Assembly: GCA_038503075.1 (NCBI GenBank)
Contig: JBCAML010000006.1
Coordinates: 744,001-808,000 of the forward strand
DNA length: 64,000 nucleotides
Reading direction: 5' to 3'
Origin: Gyromitra esculenta
Taxonomy: Eukaryota > Ascomycota > Pezizomycetes > Pezizales > Discinaceae
In this document: in pieces, positions 20,225 to 31,495 of the stretch
Numbering within the stretch: the stretch's first letter is position 1
Layout: every line of letters begins with the position of its first letter
Position numbers and translations under genes: made by a program
The notes under the pieces: generated by a model
Database searches by the model: none
Seen by the model: only the letters and a program-made list of their open reading frames with translations
What the model was told of the DNA's origin: nothing

Positions 20225-20788
20225 ATCTTCCACACCCATTGCTGCCAACCCTAGGGAGAATTGAAAGAAAATTTTTACTTTGTAAAAGCCCATCGTGGAT
20301 GGATTTAGAAACAAGCAGAGAAAAAAAAGTAGTGATTTCCATCTTATTGTTGTGATTATCTTTTAGTTAACTCCATAGTAATCTCTGTGGTTGAATGGGT
20401 TGAATGACTCAATCACGAAGGCAAAGTCACTGTGCCACTTATTTCTCTGCCAGCGGATCTGCCTGTTTCGACATAAACTTGTGATTGTTGCTATTCATTA
20501 TTATCAACCATCCTTCTGGTGTTCTGTCCTGCATGCAGACCTCTTCTGTTCGGTCACTTTACGCCTGGGCCTTGTACGTTATAATTTCCACATATAGCAG
20601 AATCTGGGACCATACTAAGTTTAGGCTATAAGAGCACTCGCCATAGGCTATGTTTGGCCTGCAATAGACGGATTACTTTATTCCGTTCGATATGTTTCTA
20701 TAATAATATATCCTCCTCGATAATATGGATCTGGTCGTATTTTTATATTTTCTTAAAGAAAAACTGTGTTGATTAATTTGGCTTTGTA
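20225..20788. other. Intergenic, downstream of WD40 gene
   Basis: AT-rich, no ORF of note and no repeat recognised; presumably the 3' region of the WD40 gene. Confidence 0.4.
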
Positions 20789-21732
20789 CTACTGGTGGCA
20801 GCTACCCCAAACAATAATAGTTCCTATACTTGTTAGACACGAATACAGACACGAATACATCATATATCCTATGGAACTTAAACCTACCATCAACTCCGCA
20901 ACTCAACATTTGCTTCCTCCCCGCAGGACTATAAGCCACGCTTGTAACTGCTTTTCCCGAATGGCCTTCCATTTTTTCCACCACACTTCCTTCGAGGAGA
21001 TCATAGACCCATATGAAACCATTTTCGCTTCCGGTAATAACATATTTTTCTGTATCACCCAAGCAACTCCGGATTCTAAATTCCGTGTTTAGGTGACCTC
21101 TATAGCTCAGCAACATCTGTCCATTGGTTTTATCCATTAACCGTATGCCGCCGTCAAGAGCCGAAACTAACACCGTGTTCCCATCCGCGCTCTGAGTGGT
21201 GCAAGTCACGGGGTATCCAATAACATCTACAAAGCACCTACCCATTCTCAAATCATAGTTCCTTACTCTTCCGTCTACACTACCTGTAACAATCTCGTGC
21301 CCAATAACATGGACTGAGCTAACGCTGTCCTTAGCATCATCTAAAATCTGAATAGGCTTTCTCGATTGGGATTTAATATCCCATAGCCTCGTAGTAGTGT
21401 CATACGAGCCGGTCGCGAGCACAGAACCGTCCGCGTTGAAGTCTGCGCTATTGATTCGTCCGTTATGGCCTTCATACCTACGGAGAGTTTTTGCAGTCGC
21501 GACATCCCAAAGGAAAGCCATCTTATCGCCTCCAACCGAGGCAAACGTTGCATTGTCGACCGTTACGCAAATATCGAGGACTTCATAGCCGTGGACTTCG
21601 TATTTCTGAATCCTTGTCCCGGTTGATGGGTTCCAAAGATAAACTTTTTTGCAACATATAGCTTTTAGTGCGTATGACTTTGCAGCCGAAAGAAAGGTAT
21701 CTACCTTTACGATCCGCACCACCGGTAAGAGC
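20789..21732 (-). CDS. WDR83: WD40 protein, WDR83/MORG1 homologue (5' exon not resolved)
   Basis: The main exon 21732-20888 begins after a TTTCCCAG acceptor and encodes a beta-propeller: LWNPSTGTRIQKYEVHGYEVLDI, FASVGGDKMAFLWDV, GSYDTTTRLWDI, DAKDSVSSVHVIGHEIV, GSVDGRVRNYDLRMGRCFVD, VSALDGGIRLMDK and GSENGFIWVYDL. This series, especially HGYEVLDI..GGDK and SVDGR.R.YDLRMG, is diagnostic of WDR83. A 64-bp intron (20887-20824, GTAGGT..TATAG with TCTAAC) then joins a last exon giving DGTIIVWG and a stop at 20789. Family role: scaffold for MAPK signalling and component associated with the spliceosome. The first blade is unusually diverged (YALKAICCKKVYLW) and the start exon is unclear, so recent loss of function cannot be excluded. 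It lies in the spacer of the large inverted repeat. Confidence 0.85.
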
Positions 21733-23085
21733 CTGGGAAAATTTGTTAATATACATCATTCAAAACATGAAGGTACTAGATGTTACATATTGACCGATAC
21801 CAGCGCTATATGTCACACAGTGAACAGCACCTGTAATTCAGGAGAGGATGAGTTTCTATGTCGAGTATTCATTTGGCAATATAACAAAGTAAGAGAACAA
21901 ACCGATATGGCCGTTGAGAACGGTGGTCTGGTGATTTGGGAAAACCATACCTGGTTAAGCTGCAGTTCCGTTGGAGTGTGGATGTTGAAGTAGGGTTGGG
22001 GCTCCGCCAAAGCTTCTTGGCACAGCCACAGAGCAAGAGCCTGAGGCCGGCGGGAAAAGCTTAACGTGCTACCACTGTGTTAAAGCGTGATTCCATAGCT
22101 GCCCATAAGCTACCTGAACCAAAATAGGCAAAATATGCAAAATAGCGTTTTGATGTCTCCCACAGGCTTCCTACAGCCTATTACATGTTTTCGCTTGCAT
22201 TCTTACTGCCTTCCACGAGACAATACGTAGGTAATTGGGACCCATTGGCCATATCCTATTACACTTGTGAGTGTGCTTTCGGCGCATAATAGGGAAACAT
22301 CCTCATGTCTTGTCAGAGTGGACTCGATTCTAGGTCTCCCCATTGCTCCGGAAGTTAGCCTCGCATGCCAGGCAGTAGTGGTTTTGGTGGGTGATGGTTT
22401 GTGCACCTATGTACTACGCCCCTGCCATTCGTGCATTGCCTACCGGCTGCCCCCAGAAATTAATTTATTTTGAGAAAACCTCTCCCATGCCAGCGGCACT
22501 TCCGGATGGAGTAAACCTTTTCGATGCCAGCAAACTTGGCGCACACCTTCCGGATGCCATCCACCTCTAATTAGTGCCAGCAAAAATGAGAAACTGCTGT
22601 CTAAGACCCCGAACCTGAGCAGAAACATTTGCTTTGATCACGGTTTCCCACACAACGGTGTTTGGGGTTCAAAGCCCACGCATTGATCATGGTTTCCTTC
22701 ACAACGGCCCCAAATAGTGAAAATAAATAAATAAAATGTAAATAAAGAAAATTATTTAGTATTAATATACAGTGGATGCAAGCTAATAGGAGTACCAGAT
22801 TCAATCAATCACTGTTGCATTTTCACTGTCGCATTGTGAGACAACCGCTTTTTGACAATTTTTTTCTTAATATCATTAATTATAATGCCTGGAGTTGCTG
22901 CTATTGATGCGGGAACGCTAATTATTTTGTGGAAGGAGCTTAAAGAAGGAGTGGAGGAATGAGCGGTATTGGCTGATTGTAAAGGGGACCCTCCGAGAGA
23001 CAAGGATTCTGGAGCGTAGCAGTGCCAATATGTCGATGTGTATAATGGATAAAGATAATTGCTTCAGCAGAAAGTTGTAGCTCGC
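21733..23085. other. Intergenic, upstream of WD40 gene
   Basis: No convincing gene. A short minus-strand reading MAEPQPYFNIHTPTELQ (about 22010) could be the missing first exon but starts with TTG. An imperfect tandem duplication TTGATCA(C/T)GGTTTCC..CACAACGG lies at about 22633-22660 and 22683-22710. Confidence 0.35.
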
Positions 23086-23492
23086 TTTCACGGATGAAGA
23101 TGAAGTGATGGGTTAGGGTTCAGTAAAAGGGTTGCAACGGGTAATGGGGTTTAGGGAATAATGTTTTTGTTGTTCGGTTACTTCTTGGTTAAGAACTACT
23201 AGTAGGAAAGCGGGCTATTTAAGTGATGGATTTTGGTCGTTCTTGTTGTTTTTCCTTTCTTTCCTTAAGCAAAGTTCTTGTTTACCTTCTTCTGTATTAT
23301 TTGAATACTATCTCAGTTCTACCTCAGAACCCTCTCTGTTGCTGTCCACCTCACTGCATCTATCTCACCTCGAGATACACCCCACGTAGAACTTGTAGAA
23401 ACTTCATACCCTCTATCGCTTCCTACCTTGTCTAAGTAGCTCTGCTCACCTTCAAGGAAACGGAAGGGCTTAGCAAGACGGGAACCGTGAGA
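23086..23492 (+). mobile_element. Solo LTR-A
   Basis: 407 bp; flanks CTCGC and CTAGC, a 5-bp duplication with one change. The last hairpin is decayed (CCTTCAAGGAAACGGAAGG). Confidence 0.85.
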
Positions 23493-25041
23493 CTAGCCAA
23501 ACTTAATATAAATAAGGTTTTGCTTCGCAGGTAACTTGCTATTGCTACTATCGTGTGGAAGATGGGGATTCTTTACAGGTGGCCGTGATCTCGATACTTT
23601 TATACTAGCAATCCAGACCCACAGCCTTGAACCAACCTGTACTTACTTTGCTTAGGTTCCACTCCGGCAGGTTTGCATTCCGTTGCTAAGAGAACGCTTA
23701 TCTTCAACGGCTGGTCATACCACATGGTAGGCTCAAGCCTGAGGATTACGCGGACATTCCAAGCGACAGAGCCTGCTGCCGAATACTGCATTGGCAGAAG
23801 GATCCGCTTCTGTGGTCTCCTCACCTCTCTGCCTTCAGCCTGGGGACCTGTCATCGCTCCAAGGCGATTGGCTGGTGTCAGGGCGACATTCCAAGCAGCA
23901 AACTTCTGGAGCTCATAACTCAGCCAATACTTGTCTGAATGAGTTCATCTTTTCACAGGAGCTCCCTCATATACCCTCCGGGCCACGTTCCGCCGGACGC
24001 TTTGGCTTGACGACCCAGGGGTTACTTTTACCCTCCGGGACACGCTTCTTAAACCCATGTCTCTCACTGTTCAGTCCCTTGTTAAGCCCTTCAGTATCCC
24101 TGAAGGTGAGTAGTGCTACTTAAGCGAGGTACTAACACGTTCAAGGAGTGAAAGATTTCTACAAGTTCTACGTGGGGTCTATCTCAAGGCGAGATAAGTG
24201 CAGCGAAGCTGGACAGAAACAGTGAGGGTTCTGAGGTAGAACCGTGATGATATTATAATCAATACAATAGAAGTGAAACGAGAACGTTGCTTAAGGAAAG
24301 AAAGAGAAAACAACCACAATGACCAAAATCCATCCCTTATATACCCTGCTTTCCGCTCCTTGACTCGTAGCCGAAACATAACCGAACAACAAAGACATTA
24401 TAAAGAAAAGTCATAATCTGTGGCAACCATCCTATCCGAACCCTAATCCATTACCTGCTGTAATCCATGAAAATGTCCCTCCTTCTCCAATAATATGGAT
24501 CAGGATGGCTTTGCGGTCGCAGTGGGGCTAGTAGCACTCGATAGAACTGTCTGGAGACTTCTTTTGAGCCCTCTACATGTGCTGCCTTGCGTTGGATCGC
24601 TTGTGCCTGTTACGTCAGTTGTTCTTACTGAGGGGTAACCCCAAGCACTATCCAATCCAACTGCCATGAGTGTCTGCAATGTTATCATCAGATAGTCATG
24701 TACCTAGAGTTCTTGGCCTATGGAAGAGAGTCTCCACCATCCAAGTCTCGCACAGGTAGTGGTTGCCCGACAGCAGAACCCCTCCTGGTGTTACCTCTAG
24801 GTCATATGCGTCATGGGGTGGTGGTGTGGCACATTGGAGCGACCCCGCGCCATACTCCACTCCTCCAACTAATGTAGGGTAACTTGGCCATTATGGTTAC
24901 CCTGCAAGGTAGGGTAACTGACTCCCAGCTGTTACCCTGCAGTGCCGGGCTCCAGCTGTCTACTAAGTTCAACAACTGCACACGACTAAGATAGTAGTGC
25001 TCATCACATGTAACTAATGGTAGTACCGTTACACTGATTTT
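23493..25041. other. Non-coding stretch, probably LTR-E remnant, split by LTR-A
   Basis: No ORF with recognisable similarity. The 3' end (24989-25041) repeats the fragment at 18902-18945 and ends CCGTTACA, so part of this stretch may be an LTR of another family. It has inverted GGTAAC/GTTACC pairs at about 24885-24945. Confidence 0.35.
24062..24472 (-). mobile_element. Solo LTR-A
   Basis: 411 bp with a perfect target duplication ATGTC (24057-24061, 24473-24477). Confidence 0.9.
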
Positions 25042-25298
25042 GGGTTCAATGTTGTGAAAAAAGACAGTACAAGAGTCGACTATTGATACTAAGACAGACA
25101 TTTAGGATGCCCATGGAGGGTGTATGCATCAGTCACAAAAGATCACAAAATTGGCACCAAAATCGTATAACCAGACCATACTTGTATGGGCATGCATCAA
25201 ACAAATCACGATGTATCAAACACCTATTCATGACTACAAAAAACGGCTCCAAAACATCTATTTGCTACGTGAGACACAGAAGTCCAGGAGATTGTTAA

Positions 25299-25967
25299 GT
25301 GTATGGTTATGCACTAAGATGTTCATGTTGGCATGGGGGCTGCAAGACTTACAAGAGCCTCATTATCAACAATCGACTTGAGCAGCAGTGCTTGCAATTT
25401 AAAAATATCTCCACATATTTGATCCTTTTGCATAGCAAAATCTCTCTACTGCATACCAAGTTAAATACGGTGGATAAAGAAGGTGAAACAATGTTTTAGC
25501 TTGTTTTTATTTGTCCTGCTCAATCAAAACTTTCTTTTCTTCAAATGCAAAAATTTATGTCTATTAATGGTACTTTTCTTAAGGCTAAATTTGTTCAAGT
25601 TCTATTGTTAATTGTTGGTATTGACAAAAATGGTCAAAATTTACTGCTGGCGTGGGCAGTAGTAGAGAGTGAAAATAAAGCATCTTGGTCATGGTGTTTT
25701 TCTTTTCTTAAACAAGCAATTCCTCAGGCTTTTGATATGGCTTTAATTAGTGATTGGGATAACGGGTTATTGGCAGTTGATAAGATATTGTGTGATGGTG
25801 TAGATCGTCTTATTTGATGTTTTCATTCGAAGGAGAATTTTTAAAAACGCTTTAGTTGAGTCCTAGAGCAATACTTTTGGTCGATTGCAAATGCAAAAAC
25901 AGCAAACAAATATAACATAAAAATGTTGAAACTCCAGCAACAGAATACAGCAGCAGCTAACTAGTCC
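25299..25967 (+). pseudogene. MULE (MuDR-type) transposase fragment, inactive
   Basis: The frame reads LHTKLNTVDKEGETMF*LVFICPAQ, then FMSINGTFLKAKFVQVLLL, GQNLLLAWAVVESENKASW, FDMALISDWDNGLLA, and after a one-base shift FWSIANAKTANKYNIKML. These are the successive blocks of MULE transposases. The first catalytic Asp (DGTF in the family) is Asn here. Stops TAG at 25497-25499 and TGA at 25815-25817 fit CAG to TAG and CGA to TGA. The 3' end is cut by LTR-C near 25968 and no terminal inverted repeats are seen. Confidence 0.75.
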
Positions 25968-26686
25968 TACTGCGCTAGAATGGAAATAGGTAAAGGAATA
26001 CGGCCTTTGGAAATACTAGAAATCAGGTTGAGATGTTAAGAGTATTTCCATGCAAGGTACTCAATAATCTTAAGGGCTCTACTCGGTAGTATTCTGTCTG
26101 ATGAGACTGGGAAAAAGAGCAACAGGTGGCGGGGCCATGGACTATCTTTATAGTCCTGCTGACTCGCCGTCCTCTTTCTGTTCTACTCTGGTGGGGGCCC
26201 GTTGAGACCCTGAGAACATGCCAAGCTATTGCGAACGGGGCACCTCAGGATTCAGCTAATAATCACTTCGGCGCTCTCCGGCACTCCTCGGTTGTTCTCT
26301 CCAGTTAGACCTTCTAGATCCGCCAGCTGCATGCCATGCCTACGCTGGATGCAGGAATCGGCGCTGATCAGTCTACTGTTGCATGTGAGGTGTCCTGCAC
26401 TTAATAGATTCCCTATTGCCACGCCAGTTGCTCTGGGCTGCTGGTAAATGCACAGATGGATTGGGAATGCCACCACAGGAACTTCCTGTGTTTGGTATCA
26501 CCAGAGATATATTATTGGCTCGTCAGCTAATGCTATTCTCGCTGGCTCCACTCCATCGGAACAGCAGGGTAACAGGTATCCTCTAGCATGTGGTAGCTAC
26601 ACCACTCATGCTGATCCTTACTACCTTTCTTCTTGCCCGGTACTATTATGCTTCACTGCAGATAACGGTATTGTTGATCTGTTACA
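25968..26686 (-). mobile_element. LTR-C, decayed
   Basis: Begins within CTAACTAGTCCTACTGC (terminal TGTAACGG largely lost) and ends CTGTTACA at 26686. The internal sequence matches the 11395-12130 copy closely. Confidence 0.8.
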
Positions 26687-26945
26687 TCTATTGATGCTGC
26701 CACATATATAGTCACAGGATCTGTATCTATGGTGTATGTAATTTGGCAGGTAGTGATTATTATTCTGACATAGAAAGGCTCTTATTTATCATATTTACAG
26801 TATATAAGCATTTACTTCAGATATATATTCCTTCACCCTCTGTCCAACTATGCCCGCCCTACTCCACTTGGCCCTTCTTTGCAACTCCCCCGTGTTCCTC
26901 CTTGCTCTCTTGCCTTTCCAGGAGCGTGGTTGCAGCTCGGCACCT
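26687..26945. other. Unassigned spacer
   Basis: No gene or repeat recognised; a TATATAAG motif lies near 26809. Confidence 0.3.
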
Positions 26946-26961
26946 AATAGCTATTTACTAA

Positions 26962-28973
26962 CATCCTCCGTCCCCGCTACAACCTCTTTGATTGAAAGTT
27001 CACCACCACCTTCTGCGTTGCAACGGCGTTACACACAGCCAACAGTCTTTAGCACTTCGGCTTCATTCCATTACCCCTCTTTTACAAACGATTTGGATCA
27101 TCGTTTACACAACAACCCACGGTCGCATTGCCTCCCAAAGGTAAAAGCAACATGTTTACACCCATATTCCCCCATCATCAAGTTGGGGGAACTCCAAACC
27201 CATTCGTTGCCTCCTCCTCTTCATCTGCGGCGGAACCAAGAACCCCCTCACCATTGAAAAGACAGAGAGCTGACACCTCTCCCCCATCCCCTCCTGTTTT
27301 TGGAAAGCCTACCCACTGGGCTGGCCTCTGGAATAAACCAGGGGAGGCCATTACCACTCACCTAGGCAGTGAACCAGCTTTTGGGTTCGACGTTTGCAAT
27401 GCTCTAGCTAGAGCTGACAAGTTCAACCTCCTCCACTTCCAAAAACTCCTTGACATGATACAGCTTCTACAAGGCGAAATCACCATCCTCAAGGAAGCAG
27501 CAAGCAAACCAGCTCCCGCACCTCTCTCAGACATGTTTCCAGAGTCTCCGACTTTGAGCAAACTAGAGCGTGACCACCTGCTGCTCACAGTAGGGAAGGC
27601 AGCGCCTTCAGAACCACCTGCACCTAGTGCTCCTCTTCCTCCTGCTCCTGCTATTGCTATCCAAGCACCTCCTCCTGCTCCAAAACCCCTGCAATGGGCT
27701 CAGGTGGCGGTCAGCAAACCCAAGAAAAAATCCCAACCAACAAAGACCAAACAGGCTGCCTCTGCACCTGCCCCTAAGACTCAGGTCTCCCCTCTCAACA
27801 TCACTCCCACCATGCGCACACGCCGTTTGATTGTCAAACGCGACGGCTCTCCCCTTTCCCAAGGGTCACCCACGGAACTCAGCGATAAACTCAACTCTGC
27901 CATTGGTTCCATCACCATCCAGTCTGTGGCAATAGACACACATTCCCAGAATGTGTCGTTGACGGTCATGAACAATATGTTTGCCAACACCCATTACAGG
28001 AAAGTTGGCCAATTTCTCCACATCATCCCTGGAGCTCGCTCCCTACACCTTGACAAACCATTGCACCAACTTGTTGTACATGGTATTCCTACTTCCATGG
28101 AGCCTGTTGCTATTCAGCAAGAGCTCTGCAACTTCAACCCCGGCCTCACCATGGACACACCCCCAAGATGGCTCACCCTACCAGAAAAACGAAGAGGAAA
28201 AACAGTTTCCTCCATCGTCATCACACTCTCTGGCCCCAAAGCTAATGAGATCGCTAATTGCACACGCCTTTCTGCTTTTTCCACCACTGTCCGAGCGGAA
28301 CGCAAACTTCGTTTTGGACCCTCCACCCAGTGTTCCCAATGTCACAAATTTGGACACCACACAAACAAATGTGCCAACCAACCATGCTGTCGCTGGTGTG
28401 TTGGACTTCATCCTACTGCAGCCCATACCTGCCCCACTCTCACTTGCTCAATTAAAGGCCGCCCCTGCTCTCACACCCTTGTTAAGTGTGTCAACTGCGA
28501 CGGACCCCATGAGTCACACCTGAACAGCTGCCCATCACGCCCTTCAAAGGCCTCACCGCCCCCTCCAGCAGATGACCAGATGGACCTTTAGGTCGCTTCA
28601 CCAATACTTTCCCAACCCCTACTAACTTTGATTGAAAACTTTTTCTGGCTACTCTCTGCTTCCTTTGTGGCTTTACTATGGACTTTCTTCTATGGTTCCT
28701 CATTGTTTTTCGGTTGTTGGCTGCAAGTCTCTTTACTCTCATAGGCATACACTGTCAACTTTCCCTGCACCTTTAAGTCGTTTTATCGCAGGAACATTGT
28801 CTTGTTCTTCTGGAAGTAATTGGTTCGCTTCTCTTTTGTGTTCTCTTTTGTTACCCAGGCGGATAAGGGTGTCTACTTGACGGGGATAGGTTTTTTGACT
28901 TCATAACCTTTGTGTTGCATAAGCGGTTTTGTACCTAGAAACAATAATCAAATGATTTAAACAAAAACAAAAA
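26962..28973 (+). mobile_element. ORF1-only LINE, copy 4 (full length)
   Basis: Starts CATCCTCCGTCCCC, ends in an A-rich tail, 2012 bp. A perfect 16-bp target duplication AATAGCTATTTACTAA lies at 26946-26961 and 28974-28989. This is the youngest-looking copy by its duplication, and again without RT. Confidence 0.92.
27152..28591 (+). CDS. LINE ORF1 (gag-like), copy 4
   Basis: Open from 27128, but the ATG used in copy 3 is TTG here, so the first available ATG is at 27152 (MFTPIFPHH), eight codons in. Same layout as copy 3: leucine-rich stretch, Pro/Ala/Lys-rich linker, HSQNVSLTVMNN core, knuckles CSQCHKFGHHTNKC, CRWCVGLHPTAAHTC and CVNCDGPHESHLNSC, ending DDQMDL. About 480 codons. The uninterrupted frame suggests either a very recent insertion or purifying selection on the source element. 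Confidence 0.8.
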   Translation: MFTPIFPHHQVGGTPNPFVASSSSSAAEPRTPSPLKRQRADTSPPSPPVFGKPTHWAGLWNKPGEAITTHLGSEPAFGFDVCNALARADKFNLLHFQKLLDMIQLLQGEITILKEAASKPAPAPLSDMFPESPTLSKLERDHLLLTVGKAAPSEPPAPSAPLPPAPAIAIQAPPPAPKPLQWAQVAVSKPKKKSQPTKTKQAASAPAPKTQVSPLNITPTMRTRRLIVKRDGSPLSQGSPTELSDKLNSAIGSITIQSVAIDTHSQNVSLTVMNNMFANTHYRKVGQFLHIIPGARSLHLDKPLHQLVVHGIPTSMEPVAIQQELCNFNPGLTMDTPPRWLTLPEKRRGKTVSSIVITLSGPKANEIANCTRLSAFSTTVRAERKLRFGPSTQCSQCHKFGHHTNKCANQPCCRWCVGLHPTAAHTCPTLTCSIKGRPCSHTLVKCVNCDGPHESHLNSCPSRPSKASPPPPADDQMDL

Positions 28974-28989
28974 AATAGCTATTTACTAA

Positions 28990-29690
28990 AGTTAGATTTA
29001 TAAGTTTCAAAGTGATGGTGGGAGGCCCTTACATTCACTCCATCTTGATGCTGCTGCTGGCCATCCTCCTCTGCTAGGATATCCTCTGATCCTCCTTCTA
29101 CAAAGGAGTCGCTATCTGACCATTCTTCTTTCACGGATACAATGGATTAATTGGGTCAAGGATTTAGTAAGGGATTGCGGTTTCGGTTAAAAGGTTACAA
29201 TGTCTTTGTTTCGTTTGTCTTTGGTTATTTTTAGCTATGAGTCATAATGGTTGAAAAGTGGGGTATTTAAGAGATGGATTTCCTTCGTTTGTGTCTTCTT
29301 CTCTTTCTTTCCTTAAGCAACGTTCTTACTTTACTTCTGTCGTATTGTTTTAATACTATCCCGATTCTACCTCAGAATCCTCGCGGTCGCTGTCGCTGTA
29401 GAACATTCCCACACTTAACTCGCCTTGAGTTAGACTCCGTAGGACCTGTAGAAAACTTCGCTACTCTTATCGCAACGATTCTCGTTTAAGTAGCTCTGCT
29501 TACCTTCTGGGATACAGAAGGGCTTAGACTGGGAACGGACCGTGAGATCTTCAACCTCCTTCTCATCCTCTTCATCCTCCTGCTCCTCCTCTTCATACTC
29601 CTCCTGCTCCTGCTCCTGCTCTCCATCTTCCATCTTCTCCTTATTCTCCTCCCCCTCCCCCTCCCCCTCCCCCTCCCCCCCCCCCTCCAC
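28990..29690 (-). pseudogene. Acidic low-complexity ORF split by LTR-A
   Basis: Minus strand: MEGGGEGEGEGEGEENKEKM, then Glu/Asp-rich sequence to EVED, LTR-A (29129-29547), then EEWSDSDSFVEGGSEDILAEED. With the LTR and one copy of TCTTC removed, the acidic reading continues. The (CCCCCT)n tract at 29650-29690 underlies the GEGEG run. No domain recognised; it may be simple-sequence DNA with a chance ORF. Confidence 0.35.
29129..29547 (+). mobile_element. Solo LTR-A
   Basis: 419 bp with a perfect target duplication TCTTC (29124-29128, 29548-29552). The hairpins are all compensated variants: GATTCT/AGAATC, AACTC/GAGTT, CCTTCTG/CAGAAGG. Confidence 0.92.
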
Positions 29691-29721
29691 CTCTTCATTT
29701 CTTACCTTCCGCTGCCGCTTC

Positions 29722-31157
29722 AGTTTGTCAAATACATACGCCTTTTATACATATGCCAATTCAAAGTTTTGGGGGGTAGATTTGATAATGGGTCTCGATC
29801 AAAGGCTCTTTCCCCAATGTCATCAACAAAGCTCTAGTCTGTGTCTTGCTTGGAGTCTTCCTCGTCGTCAGATATATATACTGCACCTCCGGACGCATCT
29901 TGCTTCTCTAAGAAATGCTTGAGATCTGCATGTAGGGCCTGCTTCTCCAGGCGTATTGCCTCCGCTGATATATCAGACTCAGTTTTTATGATAGCGGTAA
30001 GCTCCCGCTACTAATAATGCTTTACTATCATTGAAGCTCGTATGCTCTCTCTGTGCATCCTGTTCAGGAGGTATGGCAGGAGATCTCTCAATATATTGAA
30101 TACCAGCTCTACCCCTACGCCATTAGCAGGAACAGCAAGGATATCTCTTGCCATCCTGGCAAGATTTGGAAGCCTTCAGGAGGTAATCCTCCAATATCCT
30201 AAAAGATCCGACTCATAGAATCGACCCTGGAGTCTGTCAGGGTCCTTGCTTGTAGAATCGGGCTCAGGCGGCTCAGGATCTATGGCAGAATTGGTATACT
30301 GAATGGCTTCAGCGGTAGGTGCAGAATCACTACTAGCAGCGGGTGGGTTGGAACGACCTACATAATACGCTGGGGTATGTTTGGTCAATGATTTCGTGGT
30401 GGCCTTGAGGTATGAAGTGGCAGGCTTGGGGCATAGTGCTTATGATATTCAATAAACTAGCGGCGGTAGTCTGATGTATATGACCCTGCATCATTAGGAT
30501 TGTTGCCTTCGTCTCTATCCCATTCCTTAAAAACCACAAGCTTTTGATAAGGATAAAGGCAGGTAGCAAGGCTGAGCAAGAGGCCTCGTGGATTCTCTGT
30601 TTTTCCATAATAAACCTTAGCCTTATCCAAGGCTTTATCCAGTGCAGCCCTAATATCCATTTTCCACTTCAACCTCTTATTCTCTCGCTTCTCTCTTTGA
30701 TGCTTGATATGGTCAAAAATATTTTGGTAGCCCTCAAATACTCAATGGAAAGTAATACTATAAGATATTGACATCCAGAGGGTCCAGAATCAGATAAGAG
30801 CCAGCACCTCAAGCATATACTCCACCTACCACTGTATATTAGAAAGGGATATGTATACTAAATAGACAGCTAGCTAGGGACTCTTATACCTGCTTCCACT
30901 GGTCTGGTGTTGACCACAAGGCTTTGAACCAAAGATATTGCTTGATCCATTCCTTCATATATTGGCGCATTCGTGAAGCCCACACTAGCATCTCTAACGT
31001 TGAATTCCAGCGTGTCTTCACATTGTAGACTAATGCAACAGGTATGGCAACCCTTCCATCCTGAAGAGCAAGGAAATGCTCGCATTGTTGAGGAGATGTG
31101 CCAACATTAATTGCTAGTTTTCTATTCTGAATACTGGTCAGAAATTGCGTATCTATT
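29722..31157 (-). pseudogene. hAT transposase C-terminal part, decayed, with CATACGCC end
   Basis: Minus-strand pieces in order: AINVGTSPQQCEHFLAL..YNVKTRWNSTLEMLVWASRMRQYMKEW (31140-30960), then ALDKALDKAKVYYGKTEN..LATCLYPYQKLVVF (30670-30500), then ESDLLGYWR and a dimerisation-domain-like segment in shifting frames (about 30230-30050). The order RTRWNST, then KYY..LhP..K, then YW..P.L..A matches hAT transposases. CATACGCC motifs at 29722-29745 mark the downstream end. Truncated upstream by LTR-C at 31158. Multiple stops and shifts. Confidence 0.65.
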
Positions 31158-31377
31158 TGTAACGGATCTCCAATACCATTACCTGCAGTGAAGCATAATA
31201 GTACCGGGCAAGCAGAGAGGTAGTAGGGATCAGCATGAGTGGTGTAGCTACCACATGCTAGAAGATACCTGCTAACCTGCTGTTCCAATGGAGTGGAACC
31301 AGCGAGAATAGTATTCGCTGACTAGTCAATGATATATCTCCAGTGATACCAAACACAGGAAGCTCCTGTGGTGGCGT
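31158..31377 (+). mobile_element. LTR-C 5' part; inner end of right inverted-repeat arm
   Basis: TGTAACGGATC at 31158 up to the MITE boundary at 31378. Inverted twin of 20008-20224. Confidence 0.8.
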
Positions 31378-31495
31378 CATCAGGAAAAGTCAAACAGCGT
31401 CCCTGGCAATATCTGAGAGTATCAGGGACTGCAGCACACGATTTGACCACCACCCGATCCTGAGGTTCATTGGTATGGGTCCCTGGGTGTCCTGT
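31378..31495. mobile_element. MITE-like fragment, right arm
   Basis: Matches the end of the 19464-20005 insertion in inverse orientation, then switches to LINE copy 5 at 31494-31495 with 2 nt of microhomology (GT). Confidence 0.7.

Noticed and set aside
22660..22690. B-box-like GGGTTCAAAGCCC
   Set aside because: No A box or acceptor stem at the right distance; it lies between two copies of a short tandem duplication.
29640..29700. Polypyrimidine (CCCCCT)n tract as a regulatory or structural element
   Set aside because: Simple repeat underlying an acidic low-complexity ORF; no further support.
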